A DNA stretch of 64,000 bases from Ailanthus altissimus (taxonomy: Eukaryota; Streptophyta; Magnoliopsida; Sapindales; Simaroubaceae): NCBI GenBank assembly GCA_946807835.1, contig OX327702.1:3720001-3784000 (forward strand), written 5' to 3'. Position numbers and translations under genes: made by a program. Numbering within the stretch: the stretch's first letter is position 1; every line of letters begins with the position of its first letter. Below the pieces are notes generated by a model. It worked only from the letters and a program-made list of their open reading frames with translations. It made no database searches and was not told where the DNA came from. Positions 36,231 to 48,013 of the stretch are shown piece by piece.

Positions 36231-36299
36231 TTATGAAATTGTAAAGAGTTAATTATATTTTTATTAGTATAAATTTTTTTTAATAAAATTTAATAATAA

Positions 36300-36987
36300 A
36301 ATTATGAGAGTTTAAATTTAAAATAAATAATATTATATTAATATAAAGATATATATAATTTATTAGACTCTCGATAGTAATATCAGAATCATACTTTGAA
36401 GTTATTATATGATGAAATTTTATTGTGTTAAACGAGAATGTGGTGAGCCTGATGCATGTCCTTGGCTTACAATGGTTCTATGTTGTGCTTTATGGATAGG
36501 CGATATTGTACTTCGAACTTTATGTAAGGTCTCGAAGTTGCTATGTGGTAAAAATTCTCGATGTCAAATGAGAAGATTGTGAGCCTGGTGCATGCCTTTG
36601 GCTTGAAATGGATTTGTGTTGTGCTCTATAGATAGGTGTTGGTGTGCTTCGGGCTTCACATAAGATGTGTATTGGTAACACAATGATGTGAAGTTGACCT
36701 GATAAAGTAATCTCTCAAAGTAGACGGTACTCTCTGATAAAGCAAGCTTTTAAAATAGGCAATACTCTAGTACTTCATGTAAGATATGGGCAATTAATAC
36801 AGTAAAAATTGGTAACAAATTGTTGGGAGATAGATTATTGTTTGAGGAGAGGTTCAGTAATCTTTTATTCGAAGAAATGATTGTTAAGATATGATTAATT
36901 TCTTATAAATTCGTGAGTAAAGTTATGAAAGTTTAAATTTAAAGTAAATAATATTATATTAATATGAAAATATATGTGATTTATTGG
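36300..36987 (+). repeat. Short element with internal 136-bp duplication and flanking direct repeats
   Basis: GTTTAAATTTAAAATAAATA...ATATTAATAT occurs at about 36309-36345 and again at about 36930-36966. Between them the unit with GTGAGCCTGATGCATG...GGCTT...GTTGTGCT...GATAGGYG is present twice with a 136-bp period (GAGCCT at 36445 and 36581). The layout (short direct repeats around a non-coding body) could be a small non-autonomous retroelement; no primer-binding site was found. Confidence 0.55.
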
Positions 36988-39900
36988 ATTATTGACAAAT
37001 CTTATGTTCATCATTTTGTGTATTGCCACTATCAGAAGTTTGGCCGGTGAGAAATTAGGTCAATGGTGAAATTTAGGTCACAAATGACAAAATGGCATAT
37101 ATTCTCTAAACGATGCTCATATATTTTGGACCACTCAATATATAAACTGAATTTGAAAACTAGCTTCGTACTCTAAAATATCAACAGAAAATGATACGAG
37201 AACTGATTTGAAAATTATGGGTACCTGATTCAACCAATCTGAAGCATATAGAAGGAAATACAAACAAAGTTGTATGGCACTATACCGCTTATCTTATTAG
37301 CATAGGAAAGTTCGCGGAAGGAGCATATGCCATTATTAGCAATATTATTATTGCCTATTCTTAAATGTGCATTATTTACATTCCATCACAAGATTGTTTC
37401 AAGGAGAAATGTGTTTGATTTGTTGTATTTACTTATGGTCATATTAATGATTAGAAATACATACCCAGTAATAAACTAGGCAAAAATATCTCAGGTAGTG
37501 TACTAAACAGCACTAACCCAGTCGGTTCACTAAGTTTTTAATTACAATTTTCAAATTCTGTTTTTAGTTTCTCAAATTTCATGTTACATTCCCAAGTTCC
37601 TTCAAATTTAAAATGTACTGCATTAAATTGAGAATTCCAATGAAAAGTTTTGATGAACTGTGTAAATTTAAGGGTACATTTGGTCTTGTGATGTTTTTCT
37701 TTTTAGAAAAAAATTCAGCTCAAAGAGAAGTATAAACTTTTTTTACATATGGTGTGAATGAATTATACACTCTTTTTTATAGTGTGTACATTCTTGTTCT
37801 ATTTAAATTTTAAATCTTAATAAGATTATAATAAAATAATATTTTTATATTACAGTTTTAAAACTATAATTGCTCTAAAGTTAAAATACCAACTGTCAAA
37901 TAAAAGTAGATGAATACTTAAAAAAACTTTTGGAATTTAAAGAGGATGGAAGACTAAAACTAGGCATCCTAAAAAGCTAATTACTTTTAAATTTTGATTA
38001 ATCATGGTTATATACCCCTCAACAAAGTTTCACAAAACACTTGCAAGTAAAGTTACAAGTATTTATAAATAAAAAATTAATTTTTTTGCTTTTAAAATCA
38101 ATCAAAATCACTATAACACCAAACAGGATCTAAATATGGCATCATTCTATCATATTAGGATTATAGTTACAGTATAATGTGAAATTTAATTTAGATCATT
38201 GGATCAAATCTAATGAATATAAATGATCCCACTATTAATACCATTAAAAACTTTTAGTATCATAGAATATTCCCTCTACTAAAGGTTAAACTGCTAGCAT
38301 ATAAATACATTTTTGGTAACTTATTGATATGGTACTATTGTGTATAGTTAATAGAGTAATGTTAAACATTTTAAATTATATTTTAAATAATAATGTGTTA
38401 AACAATTATTGAATTATGAAATAATATAAATTTTAAAATTATTCATTATACTAATAATTACTTGATATATTATTACTTAGAATATAATTTACGATAAAAA
38501 CTTAGGTGTGTAGCATTATTCTAGTTAATAATTCATTATTTTCTACATAGAGGCAAATCACTCGATATATAATTTCATAAAAATTTCCCTTTCTCAAACC
38601 AGTAACCTGACATGATTGACTTCTCAATGCATCCAACCTGATACACAAAATCTTGCAAAAACTTGTCTTCTTGCACATAGATTCAGGACGTTAAATGATG
38701 GACAATAATCTGCATGAAACTGATGGGATATGTGTTGTTAGCTTATTACTTGCGAAATTTCCTGGAAGCTCACTCCAAGCGCAGAGCACATGGATGTGGG
38801 GGCAAAATTTCGGATGAGGGTTCGATTTGCAGGCACCGGAACCAAATTTTGTTGTGAAGTGATATGAGAAAGCTATTATATAGAGAAACCAAGAGTTGGC
38901 CAACTGTTGAGTATGGAATAGAGTCGTCCATACAAATACCCTCCGATGTTGATCGATGAGGACAAGAACAGATGTGCTTTGTTTTTTAGTACTGTTTTCG
39001 ACTTAGCCCTAATTGTGAAAAAATATTTCTAAGTTTGTGGTGGACTTTAACGTACAAAGGTTTCAAACAATCAGGACCCAGCTTCTGTTGTCTACCGAAT
39101 TCATATCCTTTGTTTGTGTAGTGTTAGAATAATTATAATGGTAAATTATATCAATTCAATACTCCGTTACCTTGTTGACTGTGACTATTTTTTGAGTTCA
39201 GAAACATATGGACTTTAATTATCCAAGTCTATCGACCCTAAATTACTGGTTGAAAAATCAATATTTTTGATACCCCTTTGTTGTATGTACCATTTGTATA
39301 ATCTCTATTCCTTTGCATTATTGGTAATTTGCATATTTGTTTCGGACAAAAATCTATGATCTTTTAGAAGAAAAAGAACTTTATTAAAAGATAATTGATA
39401 GGAGGACATACATTATTGAAAGGTGACGAACATTCTGACAGGAAATAGATTCCTTAGGTGATCTTATGCTGCAATAATTAGACCAAAAATAAATTAAATA
39501 TATATATAAAGAAATTCTGTTCAATCCAACTTCTAGATAAGTTCGATCAATATATAGATTAAAAACAAAAATATTAGACCAACTCCATTATAAAATATTT
39601 GGTATGTTCCTGCATTTTAGTTCATTGACACCCCCTCAAAATAATACCCTAATTTATATCTCAGAAAGCAAAAACTACTCGGAGTTTAAGCAAAACTGAC
39701 TCAAAATTTAAAGGGCTGCTAACAGTATCTGAAACCCTAAGAATTACGTACGCAAATACAATCAAGAAATATTCATCGATTGCTTCCAGAAGCTAACCCA
39801 TCAATAAAATAATCAAACATAAACTATCTCTACCTGATCATGATCATAATTTGACAATTTGATATAAATTGTCAAGAAAAGCGATTATAAACCAGCGGCA

Positions 39901-40050
39901 AACCTTCCCTGAAAGTGAAAGAATTGAAACAAGTGTAAAAACCTGATTTCACAAAAACTGATCAATAATTTGACTTTTCGCTTGGCAATTATATATATAT
40001 ATATAGAACCCATAAACTTGCTTTTCACAAAAAATCTGAAAATGGGAAAT
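36988..40050. other. Intergenic, nothing recognised
   Basis: Mostly AT-rich. The island 38690-38960 is less AT-rich and has short open frames on both strands but no motif. A (TA)n run lies at about 39990-40003. Confidence 0.45.
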
Positions 40051-40056
40051 TTCCCA

Positions 40057-40412
40057 TCACTTTCTTTTGTTACTTGACCCTTTGCGAACTCCAGCAGCTA
40101 CATCAAACCAATCTTGTTCCACATCATCAAATCTCATTTAGTGCATAGTCTTCTTACACGTATACATAGTTTTTGTGTTTTTGGGTGCTTATTATATCGC
40201 AAGAAATGTGACTTCACGAGAAATAAAACATGACTGCATCACAACAGTTTGTCATTTTCGATTGCAACTATGTATATTAATGAATGTAATGCTAATTAGG
40301 AAGCAGTTAGCTTCTTTTGTGGTGATTACATGAAACGAAGCTTCAAGGAAGGTTCCTTTGTTGCCCTGTACGGTCGGGTGTACGTCGTGGTCCGATGGTG
40401 CCATTTTGATTG
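40057..40412 (-). CDS. Candidate small two-exon gene, unknown function
   Basis: Read on the minus strand: AAAATGGCACC at about 40407 gives a start in good context (MAPSDHDVHPTVQGNKGTF...). Past an intron of about 180-190 bp, a second block encodes FDDVEQDWFDVAAGVRKG then SSNKRK and a stop (40057-40059). The second block also has its own ATG (40137) with a stop just before it. Joining the blocks in phase needs the weak donor GTTTCA and the acceptor ATGAG; the better-looking donor GTAATC does not keep phase. A TATA-like TTTATATTTA lies about 100 bp upstream. The acidic-then-basic composition looks protein-like, but I do not recognise a family. It could be chance. Confidence 0.25.
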
Positions 40413-41547
40413 TTACAGCTTTTCTGAGATTCTACACAAATATTAGTAAAGAATAGAAGTGGCTCACGGAACGGCACGCAAATGCAGCATGCCCAGAATA
40501 AATATAAACAAATACAATTTGTTTTGGTAATTGGTAGGTCTCATGTTGTTCTTGGTAATGAGGCTCTGCGTTGTCTATTTCTAGATTTGGAGATGAAAAT
40601 TTTACTGCTAATATTTACTGGGTTTTGTTATTAGCTTTTGCTATGTGCTGATAAAATTTTCGACTCATGTTCATTAATGCATGCAGTGGTTCTGTTTATA
40701 CATGCCATTTATTGCGTGCTGAACATAAATCGTTGCCCCTTTTGGCATTGATTCTTTCTCACAATTGTTTACTACCAATTCAAATTATTCGAAATAAAAT
40801 ATCTACTTGTTCTTATTTTATTTTATTTTATTTAAAATAGTTTTTTTTTATTCTGTGCAGAGTTGGGATCATCCAGAGCAATAGAAAAAACCATTTAGGA
40901 TTGAAATTATTTTACTTATTTTTGTCATTTTTTTTATTCTTTTGGATGGAACTCATTTTCTTCTTATTTTTTATAAGTTAAATTTTGTTGAATTAAAACT
41001 TAAATGTGAAATTTGAAGTTATAGGTGACATTTTGATAATTTTAAATAATTATATTTCTTATTTTAAAAATATTGTGATGTAAAAAATAATATATTTTAA
41101 ATATAGTTCAAACCAAATAATCTAAATCAAATTAAATCGATTTAGTTAATTTGGATTATAAAAATAATAACCCGAATTTGTTTTCTTGTTGGTTTGGATT
41201 GATCCTAACTCAACCCAAACCATCCATTGCACACCCCTATTCATAACATTTACAAACAAATTATGTATCAAACACAATTTTAAAATTTAAAACATAACAG
41301 TTAATCTTATAACATAAAAATTGAATGGAGATTGAAAACCTTAATAAAATTTGAAACTTGAATTAGAAATATTTAACACAAAACTCAATAAGTATAATAC
41401 AAAGTTAGGAATGAGAAATATATATAAAAAAATAAAACGTACAATATAGTGTGTGTATATATAATATTAGGGATTTGTAATATAGAAAATTGCATGTCAA
41501 TATAAATATTTTTAGAGGAAGTGTAAAGATTGTGGGCAGATGATTTG
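40413..41547. other. Intergenic, nothing recognised
   Basis: AT-rich sequence with no supported ORF, ending at the inverted-end element. Confidence 0.45.
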
Positions 41548-44500
41548 TAGGGGTGGGTAACTTCGGGTTTGGGTCAGGTTATAAAAATTTTAGACCCATT
41601 CACGTTCCTTATTGGAACGAAGAAAGTTGTCTTGATTGGAAAAACTTTGGGTTGAGTCAGAAATTCACAATAATTTTTTGAAATCTCAAAATAGTGTAGA
41701 TTTGGTTCGGGATGGGTTGATTCAGGTTGGGATGGAAAATCTCAATTTTTTTTAGAGTGAAAAAAAATTCAATTTCAATTTCAATTATGTTAAATGTTAT
41801 AATTTTAAATTCAATTTTGATTTCATTACATTAAATATTATCATTCCAATTCTAATTTCGATTTCAACTACGTTAAATATTATAATTTTAAATCTAATTT
41901 TAATTTTAATTTAATTATGTTAAATATTATAATTCAAAATTTTAATAATGTTAAATGTTATAATTTCAATTGAAATCGGATTGGAATTATAATATTTAAA
42001 GAGAGTGAAATTAAAGTTGAAATTATAACATTTAAAGTAATTAAAATTACAATTAGAATTGGAATTATAATACTTAACGTAATTCAATGTAATTAAAATT
42101 GAAATTAGATTTGGAATTATAATATTTAACGTAATTGAAATTAAAATTATAATATTTAACATAATTAAAATTAGAATTGAAATTATAACATTTAATGTAA
42201 TTCAAATTAGAATTTGAGTTAATATTTAACATAATTGAAATTAAAATTAAATTTAGAATTATAATATTAAACGTAATTGAAATTAAAATTGGAATTAGAA
42301 TTAGAATATTTAATGTAACTGAAATCAAAATTGAACTTGGACTTATAATATTTAACGCAATTGAAATTAAAATTGGATTTAAAATTATAACATTTAATGT
42401 AATTAAAAATTGAAATTGGAATTGAAATTATAATATTTAATGTAATTGCATTGATATTATAATCTTTAACGTAGTTGAAATTAAAAATTGGATTGAAATT
42501 ATAATATTTAATGTAATTGCATTGATATTATAATCTTTAACGTAGTTGAAATTAAAAATTGGATTGAAATTATAATATTTAATGTAATTAAAATTAGAAT
42601 TAGAATTGAAATTATAATATTTAACGTAATTGAATTGAAATTGGATTTGAAATTATAATATTTAACGTAATTAAAATTAAAATGAGATTGGAATTATATT
42701 ATTTAACCTAATTGAAATCGAAATTAGATTTAGAAGTATAATATTTAACGTAATTGAAATTAAAATTAGATTGGAATTATAATATTTAATGTAATTGAAA
42801 TCGAAATTGGATTTAAAATTATAATATTGAAATTAGATTTGAAAATATAATATTTAACGTAATTAAAACTGAAATTAGATTGAAATTATAGTATTTAACG
42901 TAATTAAAATCGAAATTGGATTGAAATTATAATATTTAATGTAATTTAAATTGAAACTGAATTTGAAATTATAATATTTAACGTAATTAAAATTGAAATT
43001 AGATTTGAAAGTATAATATTTAACGTAATTAAAATAAAAATTAAATTTTAAAATATAAAATTTAACATCATTGAAATTGAAATTGGATTTAGAATTATAG
43101 TATTAATGTAACTGAAATTGAAATTGGATTTAAATTTATAACATTTAACGTAATTCAAATAGCATTTGAAATTGAAAGTGAAATTATACCATTAAACGTA
43201 ATTTAATTCAAAATTGAAATTAGAATTATAATATTTAACTTAATTGAAAGTAATATTAGATTCGGAATTATTATATTTAACGTAATTAAAATCAAAATGG
43301 GATTTGAAATTATAATATATAATTAAAATTGAAATTAGATTTGAAATTATAATATTTAACGTTATTGAAATCGAATAGGATTTGGAATTATAATTGCTAA
43401 CACAATTAAAATTATAATATTTAATGTAATTGAAATTGATATTGAATTTGAAATTACAATATTTAATACAATTGAAATCAAAATTGCATTTCAAATTATA
43501 ACATTTAATGTAATTGAAATCAAAATAGGATTTGGAATTATAATTGTTAACGCAATTGAAATTAAAATTAAAATTAAAATATTTAATATAATTGAAATTG
43601 TTATTAGATTTGGAATTACAATATTTAATACATTTGAAATCGAAACTGGATTTTAAATTATAACATTTAACGTAATTAAAATTGAAATTGGATTTGAAAT
43701 TATAATATTTAACATAATTTAAATTTAAATTAAATTTAAAATTATAATATTTAACGTCATTGAAATCAAAATTAAATTGTAATTATAATATTTAACATAA
43801 TTAAAATTGAAATTAAATTAGAATTATAATATTTAACATACTAAAATTGAAATTGGATTTGAATTCTGAAATTGAAATTAGATTAGAATTATAATATTTA
43901 ATATAATTGAAATCGAAACAGTATTTGAAATTATAATATTTAACATAATTGGAATCGAAATTGAAATTGAAATGATATTATTTCACATAATTGAAATCAA
44001 TATTAGATTTGGAATTATTACATTAAACGTAATTAAAATCAAAATGGGATTTGAAATTATAATATTAGCATAATTGAAATTGGATTTGAAATTATAATAT
44101 TTAACGTAATTGAAATCAAAATAGAATTTTGAATTATAATAGTTAACGCAATTGAAATCAAAATCGAAATTAAAATTATAATATTTAATGTAATTGATAT
44201 TGATATTGAATTTAGAATTACAATATTTAATACAATTGAAATCGAAACTGAATTTCAAATTATAACATTTAATGTAATTGAAATTGAAATTGAAATTATA
44301 ATATTTAACGTAATTAAAATCAAAATTAGATTTAAAATTATAATATTTATCGTCATTGAAATCGAAATTGAATTGTAATTATAATATTTAATATAATTAA
44401 AATTGAAATTAAATTAGAATTAGAATATTTAACGTACTAAAATTGAAATTAGATTTGAATTATAATTTTTAATGTACTGAAATTGAAATTGGATTGGAAT

Positions 44501-45885
44501 TATAATATTTAATATAACTGAAATCGAAATAGTATTTGAAATTATAATATTTAATATAATTAGAATTGAAATTGGAATTGAAATTATATTATTTAACATA
44601 ATTGAAATTGATATTGGATTTGAAATTATTATATTTAACCTAATTAAAATCAAAATTAGATTTGAAATTATAGTATTTAATGTAATTAAAATTGAAATTA
44701 GAATTAAAATTATAATATTTAATATAATTAAAATTAAAATTGGAATTGAAATTATAATATTTAATGTAATTAAAATTAAAACTAGATTTAAAATTATAAT
44801 ATTTAACGTAATTGAAATCAAAATTAAATTTAGAATTATAACATTTAAAATTATTAAAATCGAAATTAGGTTGGAATTATAATATTTAACTTAATTGAAA
44901 TCGAAATTAGATTTGAAATTATAATGAAATTGAAATTGGATTGAAATTATAATATTTAACGTAATTAAAATTAAAATTAGATTTAAAATTATAATGTTTA
45001 ACGTAATTAAAATTGGATTAGAATTATATTGTTTAACGTAATTGATATTGAAATTGGGTTTGGAATTATAATATTAACGTAATTAAAATTAAAATTAATA
45101 TTAAATTATAATATTTTAACACAATTGAAATTAAAATTAGATTAGACTTATAATATTTAATGTAATTGAAATCGAAATTCAATTTGAAATTATATATTTA
45201 ACATAATTGAAATCAAAATTAAAATTTATAATTATAATATTTAATGTAATTGAAATTAAAACTAGATTTGGGATTATAACATTTTAATTGAAACCAAAAT
45301 TGGAATTGAAACTAAATATTTAACTTAACTGAAATTGAAATTGGATTTAGAATTATAATATTTAACGTAATTAAATTTAAAATTAAATTTGAATTATAAT
45401 ATTTAACATAGTTAAATTAAAAATAGGATTTGAAATTATAATATTTAATGTAATTGATATTAAAATTAAAATTAAAATTGAGATTAGATTAGATTTATAG
45501 TTATAATATTTAACGTAATTGAAATTAAAATTATATTTAAAATTATAATATTTAATGTAATTAAAATTGTAATTGAAATTAAAACATCTAAGTAATTGAA
45601 TTTGTAATTGAAATTGAATTTAAATTTTTTTATTTTTAAAAAAATTCAAGAATTTCCAACTTGACCAGCTTGAATCATCCCAACCTGAACTGACGTCATT
45701 TTAAAATTTTAATTTTGTTTTAAAATATCTAATTGTTCAAAAAGTTTTCAATTTAGGTTAAGAACCTGAACCCAATCGAAACAAAAGAATCTATTTCGAT
45801 CGAACTCGAACTCTTATTTTGTTCTTCTATTGATTCAAAATTTTGGAACGGATCAAGTCAAATCGATTGAGAAATCTCACCCCTA
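41548..45885. mobile_element. 4.3-kb inverted-end element filled with a minisatellite
   Basis: The left end TAGGGGTGGG (41548) mirrors the right end CTCACCCCTA (to 45885). A 14-bp word TTCAGGTTGGGATG at 41721-41734 has its exact reverse complement at 45676-45689, at similar distances from the termini (173 and 196 bp). The adjoining GGAAAATCTCAATTTTTTTT and its mirrored counterpart also resemble each other. Flanks are ATGATTTG and AATGATTG, similar but not identical, possibly a decayed 8-bp duplication as in hAT elements. There is no transposase. The interior is an array of about 3.9 kb. Confidence 0.6.
41770..45640. repeat. AT-rich minisatellite array B, about 42-bp unit
   Basis: A typical unit is GAAATTGAAATTGGATTT followed by GAAATTATAATATTTAACGTAATT (42 bp). 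Around 85-90 units, differing by base changes and by gain or loss of the 6-bp GAAATT-like subunit. From 41770 to about 41969 the units are in the opposite orientation; the switch is at the perfect palindrome ATTTCAATTGAAAT (41963-41976). One minus-strand frame is nearly free of stops for long stretches, giving Ile/Asn/Leu-rich frames that I treat as artefacts. Confidence 0.9.
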
Positions 45886-47797
45886 AATGATTGTATTTGT
45901 ATCATTTCACACAATAAATTTTGACACCAAAAAGTGAAAACAGAACATGTTTGTGCTAAGTTTTTTTTATGTTGAGGTAAGTCATTGAGTTAATGTAAAG
46001 TGTAGTAAAAAAAATAAAATGAGTTTAATTAAACTAATAAAAGTGTTTAAAACAATATAATACTTTTTATTTCAAAAGTCAATTTGGCTAACCTACTTCA
46101 ATATTCTATAAACATTTTTAAAATACAAAATTTATATATTAATATATATAGTATTTGACATTTACTTAAATAATTAAGTAACAATATTAATATACTAATG
46201 ATTCAAAGTAAAATAAGGTAATGTTCCCTTACATTTTGGGGTCAACCCTAATTTTTTAAAAAGGGTCCTCATCCTTTAAGAGAATCTAATTAATTGGGGA
46301 ATCATATTTCTAAAATCACAAAATTAATTAGATAATAATTATACCCTTAAAATCATAGAATTAATAAGAAAATTATAAATCCTAAAAATAATTTAAATCA
46401 AATAAATTGCTTTATTAAAAATGATTCTACTACAAAATTTATAAAAAAAAAAGTGGCTCCACAACAAAGAGTGACAAATTTTTGAACTCTCATCTTTCAC
46501 ATTTTACTTTTATTTTAAGATTTTATATTATTAGGCTAACTTAAATATCAGAGAATTTTTCATCGACTCTTTCACCGATCAAAATTATAACTGATTTTTG
46601 TTTTGCAATATATAATAATATAGATTCATGTAAAGAACAATAATGACTTATTCACGTATCAAACGTTATTTCTTCAAAAATACAAATTCAACTCTTAAAC
46701 TTAAGATCACTTAAATTTTTGAGTCAATAGTTAAATAAACTCGTTTTTTATAAATAGATAAATAATAACTTCTAATTTCTACCAAGTTAACTAAAATAAC
46801 AAATGGATTCAAATGTGAAAATTTCATAACTTTGCAATACTAATAAAAATTAAAATAATAATTATGATTCAAACATGAAAACTTAATAATTTCAAAATCC
46901 TAAACAAATTAAGATAATAAATACAACTCAAACGTAAGAACAATTAATTTTAATAAATACCAAACAAGAAAAAAAAAATTTAACAACTTTGTAATCAGAA
47001 TAACAAATTAAGATGTTCGTGTTTTAATTTTATCAAAAGTACATTCAAACTTTTTGATCGATTCATTATTGAATTCACAATTTAACAACAATTAATCTTT
47101 CTCATGCTTATTCTAATGATAATGACACTTCTCGACAAAGTTGAAATCTCAAATTCAAAAACTATTTCCCTTAAATTAAAAATAATTAAAATTGAATTAT
47201 GGATAGAAAGACTGTAACACCAACATGAATTATTAAAAAAGAACATGTCTTGTCTAAATTATTGATCCAGATTATTTTGCCTCTATTTCTAGATATTACA
47301 AGCTAATAAAAAAAATAGTGTAAAAATCTAACCACAGCCCCTATTGAGGTATAAAATAATTTCTTAGACATACCTATTCTTTATACAAATTTTTTTTATA
47401 CAAATTAATATAGCATGCAAGCGTTAGTTCATAAAATTTATTTTATTTTATTTCATTAACTTTCATATTTTATCCAACTAATATTTTCACACCATATTAA
47501 AATTATTTTGTGTGCATCATAAACAATTATAAATATAATATTAAGAATTAAAATTTTCAAAAAAATAAAACCCAAAATTTAAAAACATTCCTCTCAAATT
47601 TAGAATGCACATTATGTTAAGCCGCATGCAACGGCGGACTTGCATAGAGGTTTAGGAGAGTCATGACCATCCAACACTTAATTTTTAAAATTAATAATGT
47701 ATTTTTATTATTTTTATTTTTTAAAATTAATATTTTTGTAACTTGATTTCTAATTTTTTTTAATTTAACACTAAAACTATTGTATAAATCAACTTTA
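45886..47797. other. Intergenic, nothing recognised
   Basis: Very AT-rich. No ORF or repeat stands out. Confidence 0.45.
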
Positions 47798-47798
47798 A

Positions 47799-47889
47799 TC
47801 CAATTCCATAAGATTCTTAATTAAAAGAGAAATGAAGCTTCGAGGAAATTGCAGTCGCTGTACTTCCAATTCCATAAGATTCTTAATTA
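47799..47889 (+). repeat. 25-bp direct repeat upstream of CAX
   Basis: TCCAATTCCATAAGATTCTT plus five bases occurs at 47799-47823 and 47865-47889, a 66-bp period. It contains CCAAT and lies just upstream of the presumed CAX promoter. Confidence 0.85.
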
Positions 47890-47897
47890 TTATCTCC

Positions 47898-47908
47898 TAT
47901 TTATAACA
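47898..47908 (+). promoter_or_regulatory. Possible TATA element of CAX
   Basis: CTATTTATAAC lies about 110 bp upstream of the start codon and is followed by a pyrimidine-rich CTCTCTCACAC that would suit a plant transcription start. Position and sequence are the only evidence. Confidence 0.4.
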
Positions 47909-48013
47909 GTACCTCTCTCACACAATTTGTGTCACTCACAAAAATTTTAGTCATCTCTCTTCGAACGTCATTGTGGTTATCGAATCATCTTTGTTTAATA
48001 CGAAAAAGAAAAA

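Noticed and set aside
38691..38903. A 70-codon minus frame in a less AT-rich island
   Set aside because: No recognisable domain, no splice partner and no promoter-like context.
41920..44821. Several minus-strand open frames rich in Ile, Asn, Leu and Ser
   Set aside because: They are translations of the AT-rich minisatellite, whose unit is a multiple of three without stops in one frame. There is no codon or composition sign of a real protein.
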